Shown in pieces: positions 19,489 to 29,989 of a stretch of 64,000 nt of DNA. Position 1 is the stretch's first letter; every line of letters begins with the position of its first letter. The position numbers and the translations under genes are program-made. The notes beneath the pieces are model-generated. The model searched no databases. It was not told the DNA's origin and worked only from the letters and a program-made list of their open reading frames with translations. The DNA comes from Microbacterium hominis NBRC 15708 (lineage in GTDB: Bacteria > Actinomycetota > Actinomycetes > Actinomycetales > Microbacteriaceae): NCBI RefSeq assembly GCF_001592125.1, contig NZ_BCWI01000002.1, forward strand, positions 176,312 to 240,311, in the 5' to 3' direction.

Positions 19489-19584
19489 GGCCGTCCCCTC
19501 TTCGTCGATCGATGCGGCGCGGGCGCGCTCGCTGCCATTCTGGCCGCAGACGACGTCGAGCAATAGGGGGCGGACCCCCGGAAA

Positions 19585-19627
19585 CGACGACGCCTCCGGG
19601 AGCGCGAGGCTCCCGGAGGCGTCGTCG
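19585..19627 (-). terminator. Terminator hairpin downstream of tuf
   Basis: A perfect 19-bp stem (19585-19603 with 19609-19627) and a 5-nt loop lie 12 nt past the tuf stop, followed by a short T stretch. Confidence 0.85.
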
Positions 19628-19638
19628 GTGCGAAGTGC

Positions 19639-20832
19639 TTACTTCAGGATCTTGGTGACGGTACCGGCACCGACGGTGCGGCCACCCTCACGGATCGCGA
19701 AGCCGAGGCCCTCTTCCATGGCGATCGGCTGGATCAGCTCGACCGACATCTCCGTGGTGTCGCCGGGCATGACCATCTCGGTGCCCTCGGGCAGCGTGAT
19801 GACGCCGGTGACGTCGGTGGTGCGGAAGTAGAACTGCGGGCGGTAGTTCGTGAAGAACGGGTTGTGACGGCCACCCTCCTCCTTGGAGAGGATGTACGCG
19901 GTGCCCTCGAAGTCGGTGTGCGGCGTGACCGAACCCGGCTTGACGACGACCTGACCACGCTCGACGTCGTCACGCTTGGTGCCGCGCAGGAGCAGACCAC
20001 AGTTCTCGCCGGCCCAGGCCTCGTCGAGCTGCTTGTGGAACATCTCGATACCGGTGACGATCGTCTTCTGCGTCGGGCGGATGCCGACGATCTCGACCTC
20101 GGAGTTGATCGCCAGCGTGCCACGCTCGGCGCGGCCCGTGACGACCGTGCCACGGCCGGTGATCGTGAAGACGTCCTCGATGGGCATGAGGAACGGCTTG
20201 TCCTTGTCGCGCACCGGGTCCGGGATGGACTCGTCGACGGCGTTCATCAGCTCGACGATCGACTCGACCCACTTCTCGTCGCCCTCGAGAGCCTTCAGGC
20301 CCGAGACGCGCACGACGGGGGCGTTGTCGCCGTCGAAGTCCTGCGAGCTGAGGAGCTCACGGACCTCGAGCTCGACGAGCTCCAGGATCTCCTCGTCGTC
20401 GACCATGTCGCTCTTGTTGAGCGCGACGAGCAGGTAGGGCACGCCGACCTGCTTGGCGAGCAGGACGTGCTCACGCGTCTGCGCCATCGGGCCGTCGGTG
20501 GCGGCGACCACGAGGATCGCGCCGTCCATCTGAGCGGCACCGGTGATCATGTTCTTGATGTAGTCGGCGTGGCCGGGCGCGTCGACGTGCGCGTAGTGGC
20601 GCTTCGGGGTCTCGTACTCGACGTGCGAGATGTTGATCGTGATACCACGCTGACGCTCTTCGGGAGCCGAGTCGATCGACGCGAAGTCACGCTGCACGTT
20701 GGTCGCCGACGGGTACTTGTCGGCGAGCACCTTCGAGATGGCAGCGGTGAGCGTGGTCTTGCCGTGGTCGACGTGACCGATCGTTCCGATGTTGACGTGC
20801 GGCTTGGTCCGCTCGAACTTGGCCTTGGCCAC
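19639..20832 (-). CDS. tuf: Elongation factor Tu
   Basis: This 397-residue GTPase carries aminoacyl-tRNA to the A site. GTP-binding motifs are canonical: GHVDHGKTT near residue 18, DAPGHADYI and NKSD. The start is GTG at 20832 after a GAGGAGGA site. It follows fusA but is separated by about 165 nt with a hairpin and a promoter-like -10, so it probably has its own promoter as well as str readthrough. Confidence 0.99.
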   Translation of the reverse strand: MAKAKFERTKPHVNIGTIGHVDHGKTTLTAAISKVLADKYPSATNVQRDFASIDSAPEERQRGITINISHVEYETPKRHYAHVDAPGHADYIKNMITGAAQMDGAILVVAATDGPMAQTREHVLLAKQVGVPYLLVALNKSDMVDDEEILELVELEVRELLSSQDFDGDNAPVVRVSGLKALEGDEKWVESIVELMNAVDESIPDPVRDKDKPFLMPIEDVFTITGRGTVVTGRAERGTLAINSEVEIVGIRPTQKTIVTGIEMFHKQLDEAWAGENCGLLLRGTKRDDVERGQVVVKPGSVTPHTDFEGTAYILSKEEGGRHNPFFTNYRPQFYFRTTDVTGVITLPEGTEMVMPGDTTEMSVELIQPIAMEEGLGFAIREGGRTVGAGTVTKILK

Positions 20833-20907
20833 TGGGTCCTCCTCAGGACATTCGTGTAGAGGTTCCGGGCGCTGGATTGCGACCGGTGCTCTACGGGGAT
20901 GGGTGTC

Positions 20908-20913
20908 AGTCTA
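20908..20913 (-). promoter_or_regulatory. Putative tuf promoter (-10 TAGACT)
   Basis: TAGACT lies in the fusA-tuf spacer, about 75 nt before the tuf start. No good -35 is present at 16-18 nt, so this is tentative. Confidence 0.4.
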
Positions 20914-20942
20914 GACGACTGGGTCTGTATTCAGTTTGTGCG

Positions 20943-20990
20943 GATGCTGTGCGCGGGGCCGTCTGCGCAGACGGCCCTGCGCACGGCATC
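20943..20990 (-). terminator. Hairpin downstream of fusA
   Basis: A long inverted repeat centred at 20966/20967 has at least an 18-nt arm with one G-T mismatch, extended by GATGC/GCATC. It starts 8 nt past the fusA stop and could terminate or attenuate str transcripts before tuf. Confidence 0.7.
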
Positions 20991-20997
20991 CAGAGCG

Positions 20998-23112
20998 TTA
21001 CTCGCCCTTGTTCTTCTGGACGATCTCGTCGGCGACGGCCTTGGGGACCTCGGCGTACGAGTCGAACTCCATCGAGTACACGGCCCGGCCCGAGGTCTTC
21101 GAGCGCAGGTCGCCGATGTAGCCGAACATCTCCGACAGCGGGACGAGCGCGCGGACGATCTTGATGCCCGAGCCGTCCTCCATCGACTGGATCTGGCCAC
21201 GACGCGAGTTGAGGTCGCCGATGACGTCGCCCATGTACTCCTCGGGCGTGCGCACCTCGACGGCCATCAGCGGCTCGAGGATGGCGGGGGCGGCCTTGCG
21301 GACGGCCTCCTTGAAGCCCATCGAGCCGGCGATCTTGAACGCCATCTCGGACGAGTCGACGTCGTGCGATGCACCGTCGAGCAGGATCGCCTTGACGCCC
21401 ACGATGGGGTAGCCGGCGAGCACGCCGACGTTCATCGCGTCCTGGAAGCCCTGGTTGGTCGGCTCGATGTACTCGCGCGGGATACGGCCACCGGTGACCT
21501 TGTTCTCGAACTCGTACGTCTTGTCGGCCGTGACCTCGAGGGGCTCGAGCGCGAACTGGATCTTCGCGAACTGGCCCGACCCACCGGTCTGCTTCTTGTG
21601 GGTGTAGTCGTGGCGCTCGACGGCCTTCTTGATCGTCTCGCGGTAGGCCACCTGGGGCTTGCCGACGTTGGCCTCGACCTTGAACTCGCGCTTCATGCGG
21701 TCCACGAGGATGTCGAGGTGCAGCTCGCCCATGCCCTTGATGACCGTCTGACCGGTCTCGGGGTTGAGCTCGGTGCGGAAGGTCGGGTCCTCTTCGGCCA
21801 GCTTCTGGATCGCGGTGCCCAGCTTCTCCTGGTCGGCCTTGGTCTTCGGCTCGATGGCGACCTCGATGACCGGCTCGGGGAAGGTCATCGACTCGAGGAC
21901 GACGGGCTCGGCGGGGTCGGCCAGGGTGTCACCGGTGGTGGTGTCCTTGAGGCCGATCACGGCGTAGATGTTGCCCGCGGTGACCGAGTCGACCGGGTTC
22001 TCCTTGTTGGCGTGCATCTGGAAGATCTTCCCGATGCGCTCCTTCTTGCCCTTGGTCGAGTTGATGACCTGGGCGCCGGAGTCGAGGTGACCGGAGTACA
22101 CGCGGATGTAGGTGAGGCGACCGAAGAACGGGTGCACCGCCACCTTGAACGCGAGCGCGGCGAACGGGTCGTTGGCGTCGGGGTGACGCTCGATGACCTT
22201 CTCCTCGTCCTTGGGGTCGTGCGCCTCGATGGCGGGCACGTCCAGGGGCGACGGCAGGTAGTCGACGACCGCGTCCAGCATCGGCTGGACGCCGCGGTTC
22301 TTGAACGCCGAGCCGCAGAGCACGGGGTACAGCTCGCCGCCGACGGTGAGCTTGCGGATCGCGCCCTTGATCTCGGCGAGCGTGAGCTCCTCGCCGCCGA
22401 AGTACTTCTCGAGCAGCGCCTCGTCGGTCTCGGCGACCGTCTCGAGCAGCTTCTCGCGGTACTCGGCCGCGCGGTCGGCCAGGTCGGCCGGGATCTCCTG
22501 GACCTCGTACTTGGCGCCCATGGTGACATCACCCTTGGCGTCGCCGGGCCACACCAGGGCACGCATCTCGACGAGGTCGATGACGCCGACGAAGTCGTTC
22601 TCGGCACCGATCGGCAGCTGCAGCACGAGCGGCTTGGCACCGAGGCGGTTCACGATGGTGTCGACGGTGAAGTAGAAGTCGGCGCCCAGCTTGTCCATCT
22701 TGTTGACGAAGCAGATGCGGGGCACGTCGTACTTGTCGGCCTGACGCCAGACGGTCTCGGACTGGGGCTCGACGCCCTCCTTGCCGTCGAAGACGGCGAC
22801 CGCGCCGTCGAGGACGCGGAGCGAGCGCTCCACCTCGACCGTGAAGTCCACGTGGCCCGGGGTGTCGATGATGTTGATCTGGTGCTTGTTCCAGAAGCAG
22901 GTGACGGCGGCCGACGTGATCGTGATGCCGCGCTCCTTCTCCTGCTCCATCCAGTCGGTGGTCGAGGCGCCGTCGTGGGTCTCGCCCAGCTTGTGGTTGA
23001 CACCCGTGTAGAACAGGATGCGCTCGGTCGTCGTCGTCTTGCCGGCATCGATGTGCGCCATGATGCCGATGTTGCGGACCTTGTTGAGGTCGGTGAGCAC
23101 TTCTTGTGCCAC
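20998..23112 (-). CDS. fusA: Elongation factor G
   Basis: This 704-residue translocase GTPase has P-loop [19 protein letters not shown], switch [20 protein letters not shown] and NKMD motifs, followed by domains II-V ([10 protein letters not shown] in domain IV). The start is GTG at 23112 ([20 protein letters not shown]). A family A repeat hairpin separates it from rpsG upstream, which is unusual inside the str operon. Confidence 0.99.
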   Translation of the reverse strand: MAQEVLTDLNKVRNIGIMAHIDAGKTTTTERILFYTGVNHKLGETHDGASTTDWMEQEKERGITITSAAVTCFWNKHQINIIDTPGHVDFTVEVERSLRVLDGAVAVFDGKEGVEPQSETVWRQADKYDVPRICFVNKMDKLGADFYFTVDTIVNRLGAKPLVLQLPIGAENDFVGVIDLVEMRALVWPGDAKGDVTMGAKYEVQEIPADLADRAAEYREKLLETVAETDEALLEKYFGGEELTLAEIKGAIRKLTVGGELYPVLCGSAFKNRGVQPMLDAVVDYLPSPLDVPAIEAHDPKDEEKVIERHPDANDPFAALAFKVAVHPFFGRLTYIRVYSGHLDSGAQVINSTKGKKERIGKIFQMHANKENPVDSVTAGNIYAVIGLKDTTTGDTLADPAEPVVLESMTFPEPVIEVAIEPKTKADQEKLGTAIQKLAEEDPTFRTELNPETGQTVIKGMGELHLDILVDRMKREFKVEANVGKPQVAYRETIKKAVERHDYTHKKQTGGSGQFAKIQFALEPLEVTADKTYEFENKVTGGRIPREYIEPTNQGFQDAMNVGVLAGYPIVGVKAILLDGASHDVDSSEMAFKIAGSMGFKEAVRKAAPAILEPLMAVEVRTPEEYMGDVIGDLNSRRGQIQSMEDGSGIKIVRALVPLSEMFGYIGDLRSKTSGRAVYSMEFDSYAEVPKAVADEIVQKNKGE

Positions 23113-23145
23113 GGGGTGTCCTTACGTGTGGTTTCGGGTTGCGGA

Positions 23146-23231
23146 CGTTTCGACTCGGCTCTGCGAGCCTCGCTCAACGACCGGGGGGGTGGGCCCCGCC
23201 GGTCGTTGAGCGAGCGCAGCGAGTCGAAACG
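23146..23231. repeat. Repeat family A inverted pair between rpsG and fusA
   Basis: The left arm (23146-23184) and right arm (23199-23231) are inverted copies of the GAGCGAGCGCAGCGAGTCGA core. They can form a stem of about 30 bp just 3 nt after the rpsG stop. Confidence 0.85.
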
Positions 23232-23233
23232 CG

Positions 23234-23704
23234 TTACCAGCGGTAGTGCGCGAAGGCGCGGTTCGACTCGGCCATCTTGTGGGTGTCCTCGCGGCGCTTG
23301 ACCGCGGCACCGAGGCCGTTCGAGGCGTCGAGGATCTCGTTCTGCAGACGCTCGGTCATCGTCTTCTCACGACGACCCTTCGCGTAGCTGACGAGCCAGC
23401 GCAGCGCGAGGGTGTTCGCGCGGTGCGGCTTGACCTCGACCGGCACCTGGTAGGTCGAGCCACCGACGCGGCGGCTCTTGACCTCGAGGGTGGGGCGGAC
23501 GTTGTCGAGCGCCTTCTTGAGCGTGGCGACGGCATCCTGGCCGTTCTTGGCCTCGACGCCCTTGAGGGCGTTGTAGACGATCGACTCGGCGAGCGACTTC
23601 TTGCCGTCGACGAGGATCTTGTTCACCAGCTGGGTGACGATCGGAGCACCGTAGACCGGGTCGTTGACGACGACGCGGCGAGGTGCGGGTCCCTTGCGAG
23701 GCAT
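23234..23704 (-). CDS. rpsG: 30S ribosomal protein S7
   Basis: This 156-residue protein ([40 protein letters not shown]) is canonical S7, the head-assembly primary binder near the E site. It follows rpsL by 5 nt. In enteric bacteria S7 represses str-operon translation. Confidence 0.98.
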   Translation of the reverse strand: MPRKGPAPRRVVVNDPVYGAPIVTQLVNKILVDGKKSLAESIVYNALKGVEAKNGQDAVATLKKALDNVRPTLEVKSRRVGGSTYQVPVEVKPHRANTLALRWLVSYAKGRREKTMTERLQNEILDASNGLGAAVKRREDTHKMAESNRAFAHYRW

Positions 23705-23709
23705 CGGAC

Positions 23710-24078
<369 letters not shown>

Positions 24079-24095
24079 GTTCTCTCCTCGTAAGT

Positions 24096-24120
24096 CCGTG
24101 CGGTCTTCTCGTCCGCACGG
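24096..24120 (-). promoter_or_regulatory. Hairpin in the rpsL leader
   Basis: An 8-bp perfect stem (24096-24103 with 24113-24120) and a 9-nt loop end about 17 nt before the rpsL GTG. It could modulate translation. The rest of 24121-24301 shows no gene. Confidence 0.35.
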
Positions 24121-24301
24121 GTGCTGCACGGTGACAGCGATGGTGGTTTCACCACAGATCCACCGGCGCGGCGGTGTGCCGAGCGTGTGTGGTGGATATG
24201 CCGTGGGGGCGGCCTGTTCGCAGACCGGTCCCGCTGTGTGCACCCGCCCCCTCCGCAGGCCGTGGCACGGCGGAGGGCGCGCATACGCGCACACCCGGTC
24301 A

Positions 24302-24330
24302 ATACTACGCCGTATGACGAACTCGGGCAA
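24302..24330 (-). promoter_or_regulatory. Promoter of the str operon
   Basis: The -35 is TTGCCC (24325-24330), the spacer is 17 bp, and the -10 is TAGTAT (24302-24307). The resulting leader to rpsL is about 215 nt. Confidence 0.6.
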
Positions 24331-24384
24331 ACGCGCCCGGTGAGTCGCCGCACGGCCCACGGATGCCGTCGCGCGGGCCCCCGC

Positions 24385-26169
24385 TCAGTGATCGAGACGC
24401 TGCAGATGGAACTCTTCGTCGCCCAGGAAGAAGCGCTCGCCGGCGTCGATCTTCGATCCGGGTTCGACCTCGACCTCCTCGCCCATCAGCGTGCGCACGA
24501 GCACGCCGTTGGTCGAGGCCAGATCGGTGATGGTCCACACGTCGTCGTGGCGTTCGAGGCGCGCATGCGTCTTCGAGACGGTGAGCGCCTCCCCCGGCAC
24601 CGCGACCAGCTGCGCCCGCGGGAAGGCGGCGTCGCCGGAGGGTCGGCGCCCCAGGATGACGATGTCCGAGGTGATCGGCACGGGAGCGCCGGAGACCGGC
24701 ACCAGCTGCCAGGTGGGCTTGCGGGCCCGGCGCGTGATGATCGTCTGATCGAGGTCGTCGTCGCCCGAGTCCCCGCGGCGGTGCTGGGCGGCGACGGCGC
24801 CCGCGGCCGAACGGGGCGACCCGGCGGCGGGCGAGCCGATGACCGCGGAGACCTCTCCCGACAGCTCCGGGAACCCGTCGGGCTCGTTCGGGGCGACCGC
24901 GAACGCCGGCCACGGGCGGGCGCGGCGCAGCTCGGGTTCCGGCGCCTCCGCGGACGGCCGGGCGGCGGCCGGCGGGGCGGCATCCGTCGCGGCCTCGGGC
25001 TCCGCACGGCGGGCGGGCGCGGGCTCGGGCACGGCGGCACGGGCCGCCGCCTCCGCCGCCGAGACGCGCTGGACGGGCGCGTCCGCCGGCGCGGCCGCCT
25101 GCTCCGACGGCGACGGCAGCGCCGTGCTGCGCCGGCCCGGCACGAAGTCGATGGGGGCGTCCTCGGTCACCGGCGGCATCGCGTGGCGCCACCCGGCGCC
25201 CGAGCTCGGCGGGAACGGCGACGGAGCGATCGCCGAGACGTCATCGATCTCCGACGGCCATGCGTCGTCGTCGGAGGGAGGGCCGGCCTCGGCGGACGAG
25301 GCGACGACGGCCGCGGCGGACACGGGCGCGGGCGCCGCGGGGCGCGTGGCCGCCGGCGGCGGGGAGGCGGCGGGCGACGGGCCCTCCGCGGCGGCGGGCT
25401 CGGGGGAGGCCGCCGGGGCATCCGCGACCGACGCACCCGGGACGAGCGGGGCATCCGCCGGGCGGTCGTCGAGGACGGACGCCGCGGACTCCGGCGGCGC
25501 GGTCGTCGTGTCGGGCGGGGTCCACTGCGCGGCCGGTGCGGAGGGCGGCGGCGCGAACAGGCGGACCAGGTCGTCGTCGGCCTCGTCCACGTCGGCGTCC
25601 GCGCGGCCGCGCGCGGGGTCGGCATCCGGGGCGGCGGCATCCGTGGGCGCGGCCAACGGCGGCTCCGGGACGAACGGCCCCGTCGGCAGCACGGAGACCA
25701 CGACCGGCGCGGGCGATGCCGACTCGGCGGCGAAGACGCCGCCGAGGGTGGCGGCGCGCGACGCGCCCTCGGAACGCGATCCCCCGGCGCGGGCACCCAG
25801 CCAGCGGGCCGGACCGAAGCCGAGGATGCTCGCCCAGACGACGAACAGCACGGCGGAGACCACGGTCATGCCGGCGCCGTACCCGAATCCGGGGTTGATG
25901 CGGTGCGCGGCGACGATCAGCAGCACCCAGACCGCGACGGGGCCGAGGACTGGGACGAGCAGGAGCAGGATCAGCCACGGACTGAAGCCGCCCCACGCCA
26001 GCACCGTCGCCTGATTGAAGAACGGCACCCAGCCCTTCCAGGCCTCGTCGCCCATCTTCCGGAACATCGCCGCGAGCGCCAGGGCCGTCCAGACGTACAG
26101 GGCGAGCCCGACGCCGACGGCGACCAGGCCCAACAGGGCGCCGACGGAGTCGCCGATGGGTGCGTTCAT
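24385..26169 (-). CDS. Membrane protein with C-terminal FHA domain (DUF5684-like N-terminus)
   Basis: This is a 594-residue protein from the ATG at 26169, which overlaps the transglutaminase stop (ATGA). The N-terminal ~110 residues form four membrane segments with WKGWVPFFNQ, as in DUF5684 proteins. A ~380-residue Pro/Ala/acidic disordered linker follows. The last ~95 residues are an FHA domain (ILGRRPSG, SKTHARLERHDDVWTITDLASTNGVLV, residues near 515-565), a phospho-threonine reader with the conserved GR, S-x-x-H and N-G. Just before it lies DDDLDQTIITRR, a plausible kinase target site. It is the last gene of the kinase operon. Confidence 0.82.
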   Translation of the reverse strand: MNAPIGDSVGALLGLVAVGVGLALYVWTALALAAMFRKMGDEAWKGWVPFFNQATVLAWGGFSPWLILLLLVPVLGPVAVWVLLIVAAHRINPGFGYGAGMTVVSAVLFVVWASILGFGPARWLGARAGGSRSEGASRAATLGGVFAAESASPAPVVVSVLPTGPFVPEPPLAAPTDAAAPDADPARGRADADVDEADDDLVRLFAPPPSAPAAQWTPPDTTTAPPESAASVLDDRPADAPLVPGASVADAPAASPEPAAAEGPSPAASPPPAATRPAAPAPVSAAAVVASSAEAGPPSDDDAWPSEIDDVSAIAPSPFPPSSGAGWRHAMPPVTEDAPIDFVPGRRSTALPSPSEQAAAPADAPVQRVSAAEAAARAAVPEPAPARRAEPEAATDAAPPAAARPSAEAPEPELRRARPWPAFAVAPNEPDGFPELSGEVSAVIGSPAAGSPRSAAGAVAAQHRRGDSGDDDLDQTIITRRARKPTWQLVPVSGAPVPITSDIVILGRRPSGDAAFPRAQLVAVPGEALTVSKTHARLERHDDVWTITDLASTNGVLVRTLMGEEVEVEPGSKIDAGERFFLGDEEFHLQRLDH

Positions 26170-28616
26170 GCGGTGCGCCGCGGGCGGGATGCCGCGCGAC
26201 TCCCCCTCTCGAAGTGTGACCGGAACGATCGCGGGACGAACGATCTCAACGATACGGCCGCACGGAGCCGGCGCCACCGGGTCGGTGCGAGCGCGGTGCG
26301 TTCCTCGTCGACGATCCGCCAGAACGCATCGGCCTCGTCCGCGTCGATCACGCGCGCAGAGAACACCGCTTCGTCCGCGGCGCGCGCGAGGCCGCCGGCG
26401 GACGGGCGCGACAGCGCGGCGGCGATCTCGGTGCGCGTCGCGGCGGCCGGCAGCGGACGGCGCGCGTCGGTCGCGGCATCCAGGTACTCGTCCCATCCGC
26501 CCGCGATGCGCGCGGCCGGAACCTCCTGCCGCCGGCGGCGGCGACGGCGCACGGCCTTGGCGATCACGATCGCGAGGAAGGGCCCCGCCAGCACCAGCAG
26601 GACCGCGAGCACACCGCCGGCGACGCCCAGCGCGGTCCACAGTCCGCGCAGATCCAGAGCGTCGGAGCGGTCGGCGGGGGCGGCGGTGTCCTCCTGCGCG
26701 GGACGCTGCGGCTGCACCTCGTCGACGCCGTCGGGACGCACGGAGGTCGCGATCTGCGGGTCGGGCTGCTCCGTCACCTCGCGCTGCGGGGGGCGGGTGT
26801 GCTGCGGGGTCACGTCGACGGGGATCCACTCCCCCGTCGACGCGCGCACCTCGACCCAGGCCGACACGTCGCCGGCCCGGCACACCCCGTCCGTGCACGC
26901 GGCGGCATCCGGATCGGTCGACGATAGACGCGTGCCCACGACGATCCGCGCCGGGAAGCCGAGCTCGCGGGCGATGAGCGCGACGGCCACGGAGAACTGC
27001 TCGTCGTCGCCGACGGCGGCCACGAGGTCATCGGATGCCGCGGCGGCCGGGTCGGCCTCACGGGCCAGCAGCGCCGTGAACATGTCGTCGATGCGAGCGA
27101 GCGAATGGCCCGACGCGCTCGGGGCGAAGCGGTACCCGCCGGCGGCGGACAGCTCGCGCATCCAGGCGGCGCCGCCGTCCTGGCCCGTGAGGGCATGGCT
27201 GAGGTAGCCGCGCTCTCGCAGCAGGGCGACGAGCCCCTCCAGGGCCGCGCCTCCCGTGCCGGTCGCGTGCTGCTGCACCCACGTACGCAGGCTCGCCGGA
27301 GCCGCCGGCGCGCCGCCCGCGGCATCCGACGCTCCGCTCGCGGCGGACTGCCCGCCCGGCGCCGACACCGAGGCCAGCGTCGGCGCCGGCGGCACCGCGG
27401 CGCGCAGACGGTACTCGTCGCCGTCCTGCCAGGGGGCCGTCTCGACAGCGGCGTCGCGCGCGTCGCTCACGTAGAACCCGTCGGCGAGCACGCCGGCGCG
27501 CGGGCCCGTGAACGAGACGGATGCCACGACGCCCGCCGACGGCATCCAGAGCCCGTCCAGCGCCCCGATCGAGAAGACGGCGTCCACGGGGGCGCCGGCC
27601 GCCATCGGGCGCGCCGACGCGAGGCGCACGAACGGATCGCCGGCGGCGTCGGTGCGGAAGACGGCGCCGTCGTAGGCGTCGAGGACCGCCAGCCGCACCC
27701 GATCGGGGACGGCCTCGCCGGATACGCGGAAGAGCTCCTCGTCGATGCGCGCGTCCGCGAACAGGGCGCGGTACGAGCTCAGGGGGCTGACCGCGCGCGA
27801 GATCTCCTCCCGCGGGCCGGTCACGCCGCGCAGCACGTCGCGCTGTTCGGGGGCGGCGACTGCGGGGACGGCGAGCGCCACGACCGTGGCGATCGCGACC
27901 ATCCCGGCCCCCAGCGCCGCACGCCGCAACGCGGGCCCTCGCCCGCGGGGCGGCGCCGCACCGAGGCGCGCGCCCGCGTCGTCGGCCGCACGACGCAGGG
28001 CGCGCCGCCGCCCGTCGCGCGTGCGCCACGCCAGCCACAGCACGCCGCTGAGCAGGACCCCCGCACCCACGGCCGTCTCGACCGGTGCGCGGAGCGTCAC
28101 CGCGCCGACGACGAGCGGCGCGCTCACCTCGGCACGCCCGAACAGCAGTCCGAACGCCGCCATCGCGATGGCGACCGGCACGGCCAGGACCGCGAGCGCA
28201 TCGGTGCGCCAAGAGAGCAGCAGCACGCTGGCGGTGCCGACGAGGAAGACGACGAGCGCGGGGACGAGGAGGTTGCGGTAGGAGCCGACGGGCAGCTCCA
28301 CGGTCAGCAGGTCCTTCCACCCCCACAGCACACCGGCGCCCAGCTCGCCGAGTCCGTGCACGACGTCCTCCGCGGAGCCGGTGCGAGCCGGCACGGCCAG
28401 CGGTACACCCACGATCAGGATCGTCGCGGCGAGCAGTCCCGCGGCGGCCCACCCGCTCCAGCGCCGCCACGCCACGAGGGCCGCGACGGCCGCCGCGAGC
28501 ACCGCGGCGACGGCGACGAGCAGCAGGAAGGCCGGCGAGCGGTAGAGGGGCCAGGCCGCCACCGCGGCGAGCACCACCGCCACGAGCGCGTAGATCCCGC
28601 CGGCGACGATCCTCAT
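26166..28616 (-). CDS. TgpA-like membrane transglutaminase-domain protein, catalytic residues degenerate
   Basis: This is an 816-residue protein from the ATG at 28616. The N-terminus has about seven membrane segments, then an exported transglutaminase-like domain, a further membrane helix (TALGVAGGVLAVLLVLAGPFLAIVI) and a cytosolic tail. The core reads GDDEQFSVAVALIARELGFPARIVVGTR, then DVSAWVEV and IPVDVTPQ. In active TgpA proteins these are GDCEQF, HAWVEV and DPT: here the Cys is Asp and the His is Ser, with only the Asp kept. It is therefore probably a non-catalytic scaffold. It sits between DUF58 and FHA genes with 4-nt overlaps. Confidence 0.82.
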   Translation of the reverse strand: MRIVAGGIYALVAVVLAAVAAWPLYRSPAFLLLVAVAAVLAAAVAALVAWRRWSGWAAAGLLAATILIVGVPLAVPARTGSAEDVVHGLGELGAGVLWGWKDLLTVELPVGSYRNLLVPALVVFLVGTASVLLLSWRTDALAVLAVPVAIAMAAFGLLFGRAEVSAPLVVGAVTLRAPVETAVGAGVLLSGVLWLAWRTRDGRRRALRRAADDAGARLGAAPPRGRGPALRRAALGAGMVAIATVVALAVPAVAAPEQRDVLRGVTGPREEISRAVSPLSSYRALFADARIDEELFRVSGEAVPDRVRLAVLDAYDGAVFRTDAAGDPFVRLASARPMAAGAPVDAVFSIGALDGLWMPSAGVVASVSFTGPRAGVLADGFYVSDARDAAVETAPWQDGDEYRLRAAVPPAPTLASVSAPGGQSAASGASDAAGGAPAAPASLRTWVQQHATGTGGAALEGLVALLRERGYLSHALTGQDGGAAWMRELSAAGGYRFAPSASGHSLARIDDMFTALLAREADPAAAASDDLVAAVGDDEQFSVAVALIARELGFPARIVVGTRLSSTDPDAAACTDGVCRAGDVSAWVEVRASTGEWIPVDVTPQHTRPPQREVTEQPDPQIATSVRPDGVDEVQPQRPAQEDTAAPADRSDALDLRGLWTALGVAGGVLAVLLVLAGPFLAIVIAKAVRRRRRRRQEVPAARIAGGWDEYLDAATDARRPLPAAATRTEIAAALSRPSAGGLARAADEAVFSARVIDADEADAFWRIVDEERTALAPTRWRRLRAAVSLRSFVPRSFRSHFERGSRAASRPRRTA

Positions 28617-29989
28617 GAGCGTGCGCCTCTCAGCAGCAGCCCGGCGAGGTCCTCGATCGTGCCGATCGTGAGCACGGTCAGCGGACCGGCCGCCTGCGTG
28701 CGCGGATGCGCGCGCTCGTCGCAGACGACCGCGATCACCGCGGCATCCGCGGGGAAGGCGAGGGCCGCCAGACGCAGCGTCGCCAGCCCCACCCCGGAGC
28801 CCGCCACGAGGACGACGACGGACAGCCGCTCGTTCGCCTCCGCGGTGAGGCGACAGACCTCGGGGAAGGACATCGTCTCGGTGAGGCGCTCGACGCCGCT
28901 GAAGCCGTCCAGGACCACGCGCGGCGAGCCGGCGGGGATGTGGCGGATCGCGCGGAGGCGGCCGCGGACGACGCGCGGGATCTCGGCACCGACGACGATG
29001 TCGAGGTCGCGCGCGTCGTGCACGGCGCGCAGGGCCAGGGAGCCGGCCGCGCTGACGGCCAGCTCGAACTCGTCGTCCGAGGCGTACTCGCCCGCCGCGA
29101 GGCCGAGCACGACCGCCATCCGCGACCGCCGGGACTCTTCGTACTGGCGCACCATGAGCCGGCCGGTCTTGGCGGTCGACTTCCAGTGGATCTGGCGGCG
29201 GGCGTCTCCGGGCGCATACTCGCGGATGGCGTGGAAGGACATGTCGGCGTCGACGAGCCGCCGCGTGGCACTGCCGTCGAGGTCGCGGATGAGGCCCGCG
29301 CTCGACGAGGGGACGGCGACCGTGCGGGGGTGCACGAACAGCTCCTGCACCTCCTCGAACGCGTGCTCCCGGCGCAGCAGGCCGAGGGGATCCGAGCGGA
29401 TCGTGGTCGCGGGGCCGATGCGCACGACGCCGCGACGCTGAGGGGGCAGCTCCAGGGCATGCCGCGACACCGCCCCGGGAGCGAGCAGCGGGACGCCGAA
29501 CTCGACCAGGCCCGCCCCGATCGGCACGTCGATGCGCCCCGGAAGGGCCGTGCGCGACCCGACGTTGCGCACCTCGACCGTCGCCCGGGCGGGGGTTCCG
29601 GCCACGACCCGCAGCCGGTCGAGCACGAGGCCCACCTCGTACGCCCGTGCGTTCAGCAGGAACGGGATGCCGAGGATCAGGAGCGTCAGGGCCGCGACAC
29701 CCGCGACGATCGCCTCGACCCAGCCGAAGACGATGCCCGCGGCGAGTCCCGCCGTGGCGGCGAGGATCACCAGCGCGCCCGCGGGACGAACGGTCGCGCG
29801 CGCCCACTGGACCACGACGTGCGCGCCGGCGCGCACGGTCGTCCACGCGCGCGACGCCCGCAGCGCCGCGCCGACGAGGCGACGGCCGCGGCGCGCGGTG
29901 ACCTCCGTGCGCTCCCCGGTGAGGCCCCCGGCCGACGTCCGGGTGAGCCGCGACTCGGCCGGCAGGGCGCGGCTGTCGCCGAGCGTCAC
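28613..29989 (-). CDS. DUF58 domain-containing protein
   Basis: The GTG at 29989 overlaps the MoxR stop (GTGA) and gives 458 residues. Two membrane helices (PAGALVILAATAGLAAGIVFGW and a second) precede a beta-rich segment and the DUF58 signature FHAIREYAPGDARRQIHWKS plus GRLMVRQYEE. DUF58 proteins have a vWA-like fold and nearly always pair with MoxR ATPases and transglutaminases, as here. The molecular role is not established. Confidence 0.88.
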   Translation of the reverse strand: MTLGDSRALPAESRLTRTSAGGLTGERTEVTARRGRRLVGAALRASRAWTTVRAGAHVVVQWARATVRPAGALVILAATAGLAAGIVFGWVEAIVAGVAALTLLILGIPFLLNARAYEVGLVLDRLRVVAGTPARATVEVRNVGSRTALPGRIDVPIGAGLVEFGVPLLAPGAVSRHALELPPQRRGVVRIGPATTIRSDPLGLLRREHAFEEVQELFVHPRTVAVPSSSAGLIRDLDGSATRRLVDADMSFHAIREYAPGDARRQIHWKSTAKTGRLMVRQYEESRRSRMAVVLGLAAGEYASDDEFELAVSAAGSLALRAVHDARDLDIVVGAEIPRVVRGRLRAIRHIPAGSPRVVLDGFSGVERLTETMSFPEVCRLTAEANERLSVVVLVAGSGVGLATLRLAALAFPADAAVIAVVCDERAHPRTQAAGPLTVLTIGTIEDLAGLLLRGARS

